Source: Nostoc sp. PCC 7107
GTDB taxonomy: Bacteria > Cyanobacteriota > Cyanobacteriia > Cyanobacteriales > Nostocaceae
Length of the DNA: 64,000 nt
NCBI RefSeq assembly: GCF_000316625.1
Contig: NC_019676.1
Location: 4,482,501 to 4,546,500, forward strand
Reading direction: 5' to 3'
Below, piece after piece: positions 30,501 through 39,688 of this stretch. Position numbers and translations under genes: made by a program. A model generated the notes under the pieces. That model ran no database searches. It saw only the letters and a list, made by a program, of their open reading frames with translations, and was not told where the DNA came from. Within the stretch, counting starts at the first letter, position 1. Every line of letters begins with the position of its first letter.

Positions 30501-33367
30501 TTGGCATTACCGTACTGGAGTGACAATTCTACTTGTTTCAAAGTCACTAGGGGAAATAATACTGGATTACAAGCATATGTAGCAGCCCCAACCTTGATCA
30601 AAATACGCATAGCAGCCAAAACCGTTGGATCAGTCATCGGCGGGAGATGGAGTAACTCAGCCGCCGATCGCCCATTTAGTTGTAGTGCGATCGCGGGAAA
30701 TGCTGCGGGAATTTCCTCTGGTACAGGCTGTTTTGGTAGATGAATACCTAACTGACTCAGTACGTCTAAGGCCATCTCAATGGCAAAAGTAAATTTACCT
30801 TGGTTGGTGTAAGCTTCTAGCTTCACTTCCGCAATTTTGACGATATCAATCAGGGTTTGAGCTTGTTGCTGAATTTCTTTAGCATAACGCTCCATCTCAT
30901 CCAGATTACCTTTTAAATAAGCCGCTTCTGCTGCTAAGTTGTGCAGATGCAGTGTGAGCGAATAGTACTCATCCCATGCAGATTCACCTAATAACTCTAA
31001 TCCACTAGTGGCATAGTCAAAAGCACTAGTATAAGCAGTGGCTACCAGTGCCTTTTGACTGGCTTTGAGGTTACATTCTGCCAGTAAAACTTTTTCGGCT
31101 ATGTCGGTAATTAAGCTTTGCCCTAAGTTCAGTTGACTGACAATTTCAAAAATGTGTTCTTCTTGTTTCTGCTCAGAAATTTCTTGCAGTAAGAGTCTGC
31201 CAATTTGGAGATGAGTGGCTTGCTTTTCCTCATCGGGTATTAATGAATATGCAGCTTGCTGAACACGATCATGGAGAAACTTATAGGTAACAAATTCAGC
31301 ATTTTGATCAGTTAAACTTTGATTTTCTTGTCCTACATAAAATTTGTAAACTTCACTTTGTGGTAAGATTAATCCTGCTTGTAATGCTTGCCACAAATTA
31401 GCCGCAATTAATTTAACTGATTGTTGGCTAACAACTCCTAAAGTTTTTAAATCAAATTGATTACCTATACAAGCTGCCAATTGTAATACATTTTGAGTAG
31501 ATGATGGCAATTTTTGCAACTGTAACGCCATAAATTCTACCACATCATCAGTGAGCGATCGCTGGTTGATTTGAGCAATATCACATTGCCAAAAGCCTTG
31601 AGAAAAATTAAATTCAATTAGCCCATCTTGTTGTAATGATTTGAGAAATTGTGTGCTAAAAAATGGATTGCCTTGAGTTTTTTGATATATCAGATTAGCC
31701 AATGGCAAAGAGGCTTCTGCTGTACAAACTAAAGTGTCAGCAACTAACTGATTTAAATTTGATTCACTCAGAGTTTGTAAGTTAATTGTCTTAACTCTGG
31801 CATTAATCTGATTAATTTCCTCTAATGTCAACATCAAAGGATGTCCCGGAAATACTTCATTATTTCGATAAGCTCCAATTAATAGCAGATACCCACTATT
31901 AACTTCACTCATTAATAATTTAATTAATTGGAGCGAAGCTGAATCAGCCCATTGCAAATCATCTAAAAATATGACTAAAGGATGTTCTTTAGTCGCAAAT
32001 ATTTGAATAAAACTTTGGAGTAATAAATTAAAGCGATGTTGCGCTGTTGTTCCTGATAATTCTTGTACGGGTGGTTGTTGACCGATAATTTTTTCTAAGT
32101 GGGGAATAACGTCAATAATTACCTGGGCATTGTCTCCTAAAGCTTGGAGAATTTTATATTGCCATTCTTTTAATTTTTGGTCAGTTTCGGTTAATAACTG
32201 CCCGATTAAATCGCTGAGGACTTGGACAAAAGCCGAAAAGGGAATATTCCGGTTGAATTGGTCAAATTTCCCTTTAATAAAATAACTGCGTTGTCTGACA
32301 ATCGGTTTATGGACTTCGTTAACAACCGCAGTTTTGCCAATTCCCGAAAAACCAGCAACCAGAATGAATTCGCTACAGGAGTTGGATGATTCTTGAACAG
32401 TAGCAATGCGCTCAAATGCTGCCAGAATTTGCTCAACTTCAGTTTCTCTGCCGTATAATTTTTCGGGGATAATAAAGCGATCGCAAATATCCCATTCACT
32501 AATATCAAAGTTGACAATTTTTCCGGTTTTTGTTAAATGCGAAAGGCAGATTTCTAAATCATGTTTTAATCCTAAAGCACTCTGATAGCGGTCTTCAGCA
32601 TTCTTCGCCATCAGTTTCTGGATAATATGATTCAGCACTTGAGGAATCTGCTCACTGTTTACTGAAGGAGGCATTTTCGCAATGTGACAATGCACCAACT
32701 CCATCAAGTCTTCAGATTTGAAAGGTAATTCTCCTGTTAACAGTTCAAAAAATGTCACCCCCAAGGAATAAAAATCACTGCGATAATCAATCCCACGATT
32801 CATCCTTCCAGTTTGTTCGGGGGATAAATAAGCCAGGGTTCCTTCTAAAATGTTGGGGTTAATGAGAGTTTGAGTTTCTTTAGGTAGAAGCGAAGCAATA
32901 CTAAAATCTATGAGCTTAATTTCGTGAGTTTTTGGGTTAATTAAAATATTTGCGGGTTTGATATCTTTGTGAATGACCCGGTTTTGATAAAGATAGTGCA
33001 GGATATCGCACATTTGCAGCGCAATGATCAAAAATTCCTGCAAGCCTAACTTTTGATTTCTCAGATATTCTCGTAATGAGAGACCACCAAAATCGGGCAT
33101 GACTAAAGCATAGGCATTGCGATATATTTCTAAACTTAAAGGACAAACAATCCCAGAAAAATCTAAATCTTTCGTAATTGTGTACTGATTGTGAAATTGT
33201 AAGAGTTCGCTAAAGGTGGGATATTCGCGGTTGAGTAATTTAATGACGACAGATTTTTGATCTGCTGCTCGAATACCTCGGTAGACTACAGTTCTAGAAC
33301 CTGCATAGAGTTGTTCTGTTAGGTTGTAACCGGGAATGACTGCCATTGCATCCACAGGAATAATCAT
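27521..33367 (-). CDS. Giant Ser/Thr kinase - AAA ATPase - GAF - PAS - histidine kinase (HstK type)
   Basis: A 1948-residue paralogue of the downstream gene with the same order: kinase (about 13-275; K43, HKDIKPANI with D135, DFS 154-156), AAA ATPase (GFSGIGKTAVVNEVHKP; VIFLDDLQWADSAS), TPR-like helices and GAF. It has an extra PAS domain (about 1515-1640, LADNIPGVVYQFRL to GVVIDISD) before HisKA H1696 (GVAHEMNNPLGF) and HATPase_c (DNGKGM, GKGTGLGLAI). The PAS insertion is the main difference between the two copies. As first gene of the three-kinase group it should carry the promoter, upstream of 33367. Confidence 0.93.
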   Translation of the reverse strand: MIIPVDAMAVIPGYNLTEQLYAGSRTVVYRGIRAADQKSVVIKLLNREYPTFSELLQFHNQYTITKDLDFSGIVCPLSLEIYRNAYALVMPDFGGLSLREYLRNQKLGLQEFLIIALQMCDILHYLYQNRVIHKDIKPANILINPKTHEIKLIDFSIASLLPKETQTLINPNILEGTLAYLSPEQTGRMNRGIDYRSDFYSLGVTFFELLTGELPFKSEDLMELVHCHIAKMPPSVNSEQIPQVLNHIIQKLMAKNAEDRYQSALGLKHDLEICLSHLTKTGKIVNFDISEWDICDRFIIPEKLYGRETEVEQILAAFERIATVQESSNSCSEFILVAGFSGIGKTAVVNEVHKPIVRQRSYFIKGKFDQFNRNIPFSAFVQVLSDLIGQLLTETDQKLKEWQYKILQALGDNAQVIIDVIPHLEKIIGQQPPVQELSGTTAQHRFNLLLQSFIQIFATKEHPLVIFLDDLQWADSASLQLIKLLMSEVNSGYLLLIGAYRNNEVFPGHPLMLTLEEINQINARVKTINLQTLSESNLNQLVADTLVCTAEASLPLANLIYQKTQGNPFFSTQFLKSLQQDGLIEFNFSQGFWQCDIAQINQRSLTDDVVEFMALQLQKLPSSTQNVLQLAACIGNQFDLKTLGVVSQQSVKLIAANLWQALQAGLILPQSEVYKFYVGQENQSLTDQNAEFVTYKFLHDRVQQAAYSLIPDEEKQATHLQIGRLLLQEISEQKQEEHIFEIVSQLNLGQSLITDIAEKVLLAECNLKASQKALVATAYTSAFDYATSGLELLGESAWDEYYSLTLHLHNLAAEAAYLKGNLDEMERYAKEIQQQAQTLIDIVKIAEVKLEAYTNQGKFTFAIEMALDVLSQLGIHLPKQPVPEEIPAAFPAIALQLNGRSAAELLHLPPMTDPTVLAAMRILIKVGAATYACNPVLFPLVTLKQVELSLQYGNANTSVVGYVGYGLLLCSILEDFSTGYEFGQLALQLCEKLNEKEFYGRTLVLNNYFITFCTHHTQETLAPLQQAYRSGLEAGDLVFAGFAGFTYCLHLYLTGQPLNDLIQNINIYSHGIQQIGQQTALNFIKPCQQSVLNLLGQTTNPIILTGETMDETIMLETLHQSGDQSGLWLLFINKLCLCFLFGEYSQALDVAQQAKQYLGGGAGTLSVTILYFYESLALLATSGDAEIIAANQEILQKKALAAPMNFQHKYDLIKAEQYRVLDQKLEAIELYDRAIAGAKANGYIQEEALANELAAKFYLEWGKETVAQTYMQQAYYCYAHWGAKAKTDDLEKKYPQILPHILQQRRLNLNLQETISNPTIVTYTTQTSSTGFSHNLDFGAILKASRALLSAIQLEELITNLMQVLLQNSGAQKIALILPDQADWIVVSVTTIEDLEESVFSPHPLDSSHDVPIKMIYAVKHTLQSIIIHDITKENTWVADSYIQEYLPKSVVCTPIVNQGKLIGLLYLENSVATEAFTSDRLEILELLCAQAAISLENARLYRDAQNYAQQLEASLAQQQASQVQFRNLADNIPGVVYQFRLASDGAISVPYMSSGCYELYGVDPEDVMAGRQTLYTLHHPEDDPIVAKAIAESAQNMTPFEQEWRIILPSGTVKWIQSKARPERQADGAIIWDGVVIDISDVYDELRLRKLAEAVIKQKSQELEQALSNLQQAQLQMVQNEKMSALGNLVAGVAHEMNNPLGFIVASLKQVKPTLADIFAHLQLYQDMFPEAHTEILDHAAEIDLEYNLEDLPKIIEAMVIACDRLKNISTSLRTFSRADKDYKVKFNVHEGIDSTILILKHRLKANAQRPAIEVITNYGDLPQVNCFPGQLNQVFMNILANAIDALEEVSIGKKFAEIQAHPNYITITTAIVNKSVKISIADNGKGMSEEIKQKIFDHLFTTKSVGKGTGLGLAIARQIVEEIHGGKLSCNSTLGVGTEFIIQIPL

Positions 33368-33753
33368 TGTACATACCTCAGAACAGAATTTTTAGTGCGA
33401 AATTAATACATCTATTATTCCCGTAGTTTAAGTATTGTTAACAGTAAAACTTTTTCTCTAGTAGTAAATTTGTCAAAACTTAGGCACAAAGATTGGGTGT
33501 ACACATATCTTGCACCAAGGGACTAAAGTCACGGCTACACAGACAAAACCCTTGATTTTACGTTATTCCGCGTGGTGCGCCAAGCGCAGCGCAAGCGCGA
33601 TAGGCGGACTTCGGTTGTATAGCCGCGAATTCCATTTGCTGGGGCTAGGTGCAAGATGTGAATGTAGGGGTATAAGGCTTTTGAATACCTACACCCTGCT
33701 CTAAAACCTGAATTTTCCGTTTTTTGCGTCAGTCTTATCAACTAGTACTACGT
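33368..33753. repeat. Intergenic region with Nostoc-type dispersed repeat
   Basis: Between about 33510 and 33740 lies a GC-richer block with nested inverted pieces (GCGCCAAGCGCAGCGCAAGCG, then CGGACTTCGGTTGTATAGCCG). Such blocks recur between genes in Nostoc-type genomes. Short frames on both strands in it are by-products of the repeat. The part next to 33367 should hold the promoter of the kinase operon. Confidence 0.55.
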
Positions 33754-34641
33754 CTAGGACACAACTTTTTTACTTGTCTTGGCATCTAAAAATGGTAATG
33801 TTGCTTCTGTCACTTCAGCGGCATACTCTTCATACATTCCCAATGTGCCAGGAAGTATCAGTGATTGAATATCGGGTATTGCTGCCATCGCGGCCATTTC
33901 TTGTTTGGAATAGGGCGGAGCTTGTTCTGCTAAGATGACCAGTACAGGCACAGGTGACGATCGCAGTAGTGTGATGAATTCCTGGCGATCGCTCACTGGA
34001 TCAAGTCCACCGGTGACAAAGGCCGCAGGGGCAAATCGCGCCCCAGACTGTCGAGTAATCTGCTGCTTCTGCTCAATAAACTCTGGTGTGAGGCGTAACT
34101 GATCTGCGTAAACATGTCGCCCATACATGAAACGTAGAAAGCCCTTGGTTGTATTTGCTTGATAGAGCGCTTGACCCACAATCGGGAATCTGACTAGTTG
34201 TCTGACGGCTGCTGCTAGTGGTTTGGGTACGCCCATTGTGGGTAAAGGGCCGCGCCAGGTAGGAGCGACTAAAACAATGCAAGAGCAAGCCTGGGGTTGT
34301 TGTTGAGCCATTCGCAAGACATAACCCGCTGTATGACCAGCCGCAATTACCGCCACGGGTTCTGAGAAAGTCTGTTGGACAAAGGCCTGAAGCAGCTGCT
34401 GTAACAGTTCAGGTTGATAATTTACAGCCGGGCGATCAGATTCACCAAATCCTAACCAATCGAGTGTAACGGCTTGGTAGCGATGGGCAATTCCCTCGGC
34501 AATTCCTTGCATTTCGGAACGGCTGGAAACCGTACTAAATGGAGGTAGGAGCAAGACAGGTTTACCTTGACCTATCGTATCGTAAGCGATCGCATAACGC
34601 TTTTGATTCCACTCAAATAAAAATTGATGCTTCGTTTTCAT
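33754..34641 (-). CDS. Alpha/beta-hydrolase
   Basis: A 295-residue alpha/beta-hydrolase beginning MKTKHQFLFEWNQKRYAIAY. The oxyanion-side motif is LLLPPFSTVSSR, followed by LDWLGFGESDRP. The nucleophile elbow reads AAGHTAGY, with His in the position usually occupied by the nucleophile Ser of GxSxG (G-H-T-A-G), so a classical hydrolase serine is not obvious. The C-terminal part has FVTGGLDPVSDRQEF in place of the usual acid loop. I start it at ATG 34641; the frame extends to a GTG at 34767 overlapping the stop of the GAF gene (GTGA), which would give 337 residues. It is probably translated with that gene. Confidence 0.78.
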   Translation of the reverse strand: MKTKHQFLFEWNQKRYAIAYDTIGQGKPVLLLPPFSTVSSRSEMQGIAEGIAHRYQAVTLDWLGFGESDRPAVNYQPELLQQLLQAFVQQTFSEPVAVIAAGHTAGYVLRMAQQQPQACSCIVLVAPTWRGPLPTMGVPKPLAAAVRQLVRFPIVGQALYQANTTKGFLRFMYGRHVYADQLRLTPEFIEQKQQITRQSGARFAPAAFVTGGLDPVSDRQEFITLLRSSPVPVLVILAEQAPPYSKQEMAAMAAIPDIQSLILPGTLGMYEEYAAEVTEATLPFLDAKTSKKVVS

Positions 34642-34763
34642 CTTGATCCATCCACATTGAATCCATTTGAATTTAATGTAGCTGGAATAAGACAAGACTG
34701 ACGCACAAAGGTTGTTTGTGAAGAACGGGTGTAAGGGTTTGGAACATTCAACTCCTACCTTCT

Positions 34764-37646
34764 TCACTCAGCTAAAGGTAACACCAAACGACTAACAACC
34801 CGATGATCAGGTAACTGATAAAAATGTAACTCGCCACCCAACTGCTGCATGAGTTGTTGACAAATTAGCAAGTGTAAAATCGGTGGCTGGTTGAGGTAAG
34901 TAGAGGCTAGTACATCTTTAGGTATTTGATTTTGCAGTGCTGCCAACAGGTGCGGTTCAATCATGCCATGATCTGTAATTGATAGTTCTAGCAATCTTTC
35001 CTCTAAACGGCGACACCAGATGTCTATTCTGCCGCCACTTAGAGAACGGTTACAAGCTACAACTAATAATTCATACAGGACTAATTCAAATTTGACGATA
35101 TCGCCTGCGATCGCTAACGATGATGGATAACTCGAAGGTTGCAATCCTTTGAGAAAGATTCCACTGTTACCAGAATCTGTATCTGTAGCCGATTGTCCTA
35201 AACCATGTACCCCCGCCCACAATTGACGTTGTTTGAGGATATTTTCGACTCGTTCTAGCGATCGCTTCATTAAAGTGGCTATGGGCATGGTTTCAGAACT
35301 ATGATGCAATTGCCATTGCTCAAGTTTAACTAGGGCTGTCATGGCCGCTGTTGAGTGGTCTAATTGCCGGAGTAAGAGTTTATAGCGCGTCTGTGTCAGT
35401 TCATTGCTGGGAATCCCCAAGTCTTCAATCTGGCTTAATAACTGTGTTGCTGTTCTTTGGATTTCCTCTAGGCGACGATGTTTGTACCAATTGAGTTGTC
35501 GCAATTCTTGATTTGTGGACTCTAATAATTTGGTGATTTGTTGTTGACGACGCGACCAAGCTAATTGAGTGACTAGTGTTTCTGTTGCATTCAGGCTTTG
35601 TTCTGTCCAATATCGTTCTCGCCGATCTGCAACTAATACTACACCTGTGGGGACATAATCAGTGCTAGTGCGGAGTGCGATCGCTAAAACTTGACCAATA
35701 CCTTGACCATTTAACCATTTTCTGGTTTCTGCTGGTAAATCATCGGCATACACACACACATAATCATCTTTGGTTAATGCCCACTGAATTATAGCTTCAG
35801 TCTGGATGGGGATGGGATGATCTGTCACCAGCCCAAATCGACTATCGTGAATGACGCTAGGAATAATTTCTGCAAAATTATCCCCAGGCGACCACGATAA
35901 CAGCACCACTAAAGGAGAATGGAGAACAGTGGCGATTTGTTCTATGGCTGTGCGTTCTAGATATTTTGCCCCAGACTCAGTTATGTCACTTTGGGCTTTT
36001 TCAAGAATACGTAAGCATTTTTGAATACTAGAGAGAATTTGCTGCTGTTGTTTAGTATCTGTTTGTAATTGCCACTGGCGGATAATTACACCAATTTGTT
36101 GACCGACAGCCCATAATAATTCTTTTTCTAAGCTGGCCCAACTACGATTAGTTTCATGGGTAATTACTAAAAGTCCGCTGGGTGCATGACCTTGAGTGCA
36201 GTTACAAACCAATAGCGATCGCGTTCCATGTTCTAATAACAAAGGTCGCCAATTAAAAAAACGCAAATCTTCTTCTATATTCTGCACCTCTACTGCCGTT
36301 TTGGCTGACTTCAACATCTGCTCATCCATGTCTTTGAGCGCATTGAAGGTAACTGTCAACGGACGACGATTTTGTAGTTGGCTTTGAAAAATAATTTGAT
36401 AACTATGCAGATCAGGGTTGTACTGTAATAGGAAAAAGCGAGTGGCGGCGAAGCGGGTTAAAACTTTAGTTGCACAGTTGCGTAAAGTTGCTTGCAGGTC
36501 ATCTTCGTGATAAATAGCTTGAGCAACTTGGCTAGTTAATTGAGCATCATCTTGAATTTGCTTGATGGTAGTATCCATCGTTTCGGTAGGTGCAACTAAA
36601 GAAATTAGCCCTGCTGCACTTTGGACAAAATTTTTGTCTGCTTCTGTCCAGATGCGCGGTTCATTGGCCTCCACCGCTAAAAAACCCAATAGTTCCTTTT
36701 GCCAGAGAATAGGTGCTGCTAATAGCGATCGCACTTGTAAACGTTGCAACACTTTGGCAGTAAAATGACTTTTCAAGGAACTACGCTCATCACCAATCCA
36801 AACAATTTGATTAACTGACAAAGCATAATAAAATTCGCTTAAATCTTGTACCGTCATCCCCGCAGATATTTGCTGTTGGCTATTCTGGCGATTGATGTTG
36901 GCTAGTTGATTGCTCATCCGACACCAAAAATAACGCCCTTGGCGCTCAAACCAGTAAATGTTTGTCTTGCTAGGGGAGACAAATTGATGTGTTGTTTGGA
37001 CAACTGCTTTCAGCTTTTGGTCTAAGTTACTGAAAGTACGTAAATTTTCTAATAAATGTAATATTGGCTGATCAAGATGCTTTGTTTGCTGTTGCTGCAA
37101 ATTCAGTTCGTTTTGATAAAGTACTGCCCCCAGTTCGCCTAAGACCATTAATAAACGAGCTTTGCCATCACCTGGTAACAAATATCCCCAACGTTCTGAA
37201 CCAAATAATAATAAACCTAAAAAACGGTCTCTGTAGCGAATAGGTAAAATAATCGTTCCCTGAATATTAAATTTTTTGCCAATTTCTTGCCATTCTGCTG
37301 CACGAGGTTCCAGGCGCAAATCGGCAACACCCAAGGGTCGCTGTTCAATGACTACCTGTTCTAAAAGGCCGCCAGGATTTAATGTCACCTGTTTGCGTAA
37401 AAATTTGGTATCACCATCAGGTGCAACACCGCCTTTACCAATTAATGTATGTTTTGGCAGGTCATATAAAGCAATCCACACCAGATTGTAGTCAAACTGT
37501 TCTCTAATATAAGAAATAGTAATATCAATCAAAACATCAACATTATCCTCTTCCCTGAGCGTTTGGAGGACGCGTCCCAAAGCAATGATTGTTTGTTCGG
37601 CGGCTATCGGTCTTTGTTGCGGCCCCATTGGATTTTTCGTTGACAT
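34764..37646 (-). CDS. Multi-GAF sensor protein with degenerate kinase-like C-terminus
   Basis: A 960-residue cytoplasmic protein. Three to four GAF-like domains span about 20-700 (for example LVWIALYDLPKHTLIGKGG, then FWCRMSNQLANINR, and PLVVLLSWSPGDN). A helical region with WYKHRRLEEIQRT (near 735) could be the dimerisation helix. The last 170 residues resemble HATPase_c: an N-box-like KFELVLYELLVVACNRS, ITDHGMIEP in place of the D-x-G-x-G box, and IC QQLMQQLGGELHF near the end. The G boxes are poorly conserved, so ATP binding and kinase activity are doubtful. It overlaps the hydrolase frame by 4 bp and is divergent from pyrD. Confidence 0.8.
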   Translation of the reverse strand: MSTKNPMGPQQRPIAAEQTIIALGRVLQTLREEDNVDVLIDITISYIREQFDYNLVWIALYDLPKHTLIGKGGVAPDGDTKFLRKQVTLNPGGLLEQVVIEQRPLGVADLRLEPRAAEWQEIGKKFNIQGTIILPIRYRDRFLGLLLFGSERWGYLLPGDGKARLLMVLGELGAVLYQNELNLQQQQTKHLDQPILHLLENLRTFSNLDQKLKAVVQTTHQFVSPSKTNIYWFERQGRYFWCRMSNQLANINRQNSQQQISAGMTVQDLSEFYYALSVNQIVWIGDERSSLKSHFTAKVLQRLQVRSLLAAPILWQKELLGFLAVEANEPRIWTEADKNFVQSAAGLISLVAPTETMDTTIKQIQDDAQLTSQVAQAIYHEDDLQATLRNCATKVLTRFAATRFFLLQYNPDLHSYQIIFQSQLQNRRPLTVTFNALKDMDEQMLKSAKTAVEVQNIEEDLRFFNWRPLLLEHGTRSLLVCNCTQGHAPSGLLVITHETNRSWASLEKELLWAVGQQIGVIIRQWQLQTDTKQQQQILSSIQKCLRILEKAQSDITESGAKYLERTAIEQIATVLHSPLVVLLSWSPGDNFAEIIPSVIHDSRFGLVTDHPIPIQTEAIIQWALTKDDYVCVYADDLPAETRKWLNGQGIGQVLAIALRTSTDYVPTGVVLVADRRERYWTEQSLNATETLVTQLAWSRRQQQITKLLESTNQELRQLNWYKHRRLEEIQRTATQLLSQIEDLGIPSNELTQTRYKLLLRQLDHSTAAMTALVKLEQWQLHHSSETMPIATLMKRSLERVENILKQRQLWAGVHGLGQSATDTDSGNSGIFLKGLQPSSYPSSLAIAGDIVKFELVLYELLVVACNRSLSGGRIDIWCRRLEERLLELSITDHGMIEPHLLAALQNQIPKDVLASTYLNQPPILHLLICQQLMQQLGGELHFYQLPDHRVVSRLVLPLAE

Positions 37647-37773
37647 CGCTTTTTATATATAAGATGCCCAGAAAAGCCTCCTGAGTTATATGTGGTTAGG
37701 CAAAATTAAAGTTATGGGTAAAGCAATTTGTCATAGCTTATTCCTACTTCCAATTCCCTATACTCTTTTTCAC

Positions 37774-38898
37774 ATGGATATTTATCAAATTGCTCTTCGT
37801 CCACTGCTGTTCAACGTGCTGAAAACGGATGCAGAGTGGCTACATCATCAAGCTATTCGCAGTTTAAGTTGGTTATCACAAGCAAATAACACTCCTGCTG
37901 GCTTGGTCAATCAAAGCTTACAGCAGTCTTTGTGTTTGTGTGATCGCCGTCTGGAACAAAATTTATTTGGGCTAAATTTCCCTAACCCCCTGGGTTTAGC
38001 AGCCGGTTTTGATAAGGATGGGGTAGGCGCAAAAATTTGGTCTAACTTTGGTTTTGGCTTTGCTGAGTTGGGGACTGTGACTTTTCACCCCCAACCGGGA
38101 AATCCTCAACCTCGGTTATTTCGTTTGCCTTTAGATCAAGCTGTTCTTAACCGGATGGGTTTTAATAATCAAGGTGCAGCAGTTATGGCCGCTAGGTTAG
38201 CAACACAAAAGGATTTGATTCATACAATACCCATCGGCATAAATCTAGGCAAATCGAAAATTACCCCGTTAGAAGCCGCCGCCGAAGATTATCTCAATAG
38301 TTTTCGCTTGCTGAAAGAATTAGGCGATTATTTTGTGGTGAATGTATCTTCACCCAATACACCAGGATTGCGATCGCTCCAAGATGCCGCTATGCTCAGT
38401 TCAATCTTGGACGTACTACAAACAGAAAACACTACACATAAACCAGTATTTGTCAAGATAGCACCTGATTTAGAATGGGAAGCGATCGCCGATATTATTG
38501 GCTTGGCTAAAACCTACCAACTAGCAGGAATCATTGCCACAAACACCACAATTAGCCGTGATGGACTGAAAACCCAGCTAATTGATCAAACGGGGAAACC
38601 ACCGCAAGATGAGGCTGGCGGAATTAGTGGTGCGCCATTACGCGATCGCTCCACAGAAGTAATTAAGTTTATTTGGCAGCAAACCCAAGGGCAAATTCCC
38701 ATTATCGGGGTTGGTGGCATATTTTCCCCAGAAGATGCTTGGGAAAAAATTACTGCGGGAGCCAGCCTAATTCAAGTTTATACAGGCTGGATTTATGAAG
38801 GCCCAATGATGGTAAGCCGAATCCTGAATGGTTTACTATCCAAGTTAGAGCAGAACAAATTAAATTCCATCACCGAAGCAGTTGGATTAAAAGTATGA
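37774..38898 (+). CDS. pyrD: Dihydroorotate dehydrogenase (quinone), class 2
   Basis: A 374-residue FMN enzyme that oxidises dihydroorotate to orotate, the fourth step of pyrimidine synthesis, with quinone as acceptor. The N-terminal helix ([15 protein letters not shown]) is the membrane-associated extension of class 2 enzymes. [42 protein letters not shown] (catalytic Ser in the SSPN region), IIATNTT and [11 protein letters not shown] bind FMN and substrate. The start is ATG 37774; the upstream frame to 37690 reads through spacer. Length is normal. Confidence 0.95.
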   Translation: MDIYQIALRPLLFNVLKTDAEWLHHQAIRSLSWLSQANNTPAGLVNQSLQQSLCLCDRRLEQNLFGLNFPNPLGLAAGFDKDGVGAKIWSNFGFGFAELGTVTFHPQPGNPQPRLFRLPLDQAVLNRMGFNNQGAAVMAARLATQKDLIHTIPIGINLGKSKITPLEAAAEDYLNSFRLLKELGDYFVVNVSSPNTPGLRSLQDAAMLSSILDVLQTENTTHKPVFVKIAPDLEWEAIADIIGLAKTYQLAGIIATNTTISRDGLKTQLIDQTGKPPQDEAGGISGAPLRDRSTEVIKFIWQQTQGQIPIIGVGGIFSPEDAWEKITAGASLIQVYTGWIYEGPMMVSRILNGLLSKLEQNKLNSITEAVGLKV

Positions 38899-38904
38899 AG
38901 TCTG

Positions 38905-38965
38905 AAAAGTATAGATGCGTAGTAGCTTGCGGCAAGCCGCTGCGCGTCTACATACTTCATAACTC
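38905..38965. repeat. Palindromic repeat at the pyrD 3' end
   Basis: TAGATGCG...GCTTGCGGCAAGCCGC...CGCGTCTA forms a nested imperfect palindrome between the pyrD stop and the convergent gene. Repeats containing GCTTGCGGCAAGC-like cores are dispersed in Nostoc-type genomes. It may serve as a bidirectional terminator, but there is no T-run. Confidence 0.5.
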
Positions 38966-39688
38966 TTCTACGGGAAAGAACTCCTTAGTTTTTTCCGAGA
39001 AACTCCAAGCTATACCATCAGGATCGCGGTTGCGTGTCCATTCAGGAAAGTCTGGATCATTGCGCCGTTTGTATACAGTGCTGGAATAAACATTCAATCG
39101 TTTCGCTAATTCCGATTGAATCAGAGAGCCAAAAATTAACTGTTTTGCTAAATTTGGTTTTGCTTCTGCATGATTTGCTGGCGGTGCTAATTCAATCTCT
39201 GGTTCTAATTCTGCTACTACTGCATGATTTGCTGGCGGCGCTAAAAGCGATCGCGCAGATGTTGTTACAGGTTGAGCCGACAAAGTTTTGACAGGCTCGC
39301 TACTGTCAAGGATATTACCCAAAATACTGGCTGTGATAAAGTAATAAACTTCACTACCAGAGCCAGCATTGACTATACTTGCACCAAACTCTGAAGCTTT
39401 GCCATCGAGGTAGCGTTTTGCTGTTGGGCCAGGAAAACTTCCCCGAATTGCCAAATCCATTGGTGTAATTTTGCCCTGGTTTTCCCGAACTAATTGATGG
39501 AAAACCGGGTTAACTCGCTGACACCATTGTTGCCATTGATATTGTTGCCAGATATTGAAACCAATAATCAAAACAACCAGCGCCAGCAAAAATCTCCAGG
39601 TAGAAACCAGGAAAATTATTAAAAACGATATTGGCAAAAGTAGAACGAGAAAACCCTTCCCGCTACTTTCCATTGTTTTTTCACTCAT
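38957..39688 (-). CDS. Membrane-anchored protein with C-terminal helix-turn-helix-like region
   Basis: A 243-residue protein of unknown function. It has a hydrophobic N-terminus with one long or two short membrane segments (GFLVLLLPISFLIIFLV and FLLALVVLIIGF, about 8-45). A soluble middle part follows (PMDLAIRGSFPGPTAKRYLDGKASEFGA), then a linker with a duplicated LAPPANHA unit. The C-terminal domain reads QSELAKRLNVYSSTVYKRRNDPDFPEWTRNRDPDG, which looks like a helix-turn-helix of the kind that selects by a short recognition helix. I chose ATG 39688; TTG 39703 and ATG 39673 are alternatives. It lies just upstream of, and divergent from, the Y RNA/Ro60 cluster. Confidence 0.6.
   Translation of the reverse strand: MSEKTMESSGKGFLVLLLPISFLIIFLVSTWRFLLALVVLIIGFNIWQQYQWQQWCQRVNPVFHQLVRENQGKITPMDLAIRGSFPGPTAKRYLDGKASEFGASIVNAGSGSEVYYFITASILGNILDSSEPVKTLSAQPVTTSARSLLAPPANHAVVAELEPEIELAPPANHAEAKPNLAKQLIFGSLIQSELAKRLNVYSSTVYKRRNDPDFPEWTRNRDPDGIAWSFSEKTKEFFPVEEL

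Noticed and set aside
33510-33741. Two short overlapping genes on opposite strands
   Set aside because: They lie in a dispersed palindromic repeat and have no coding features.
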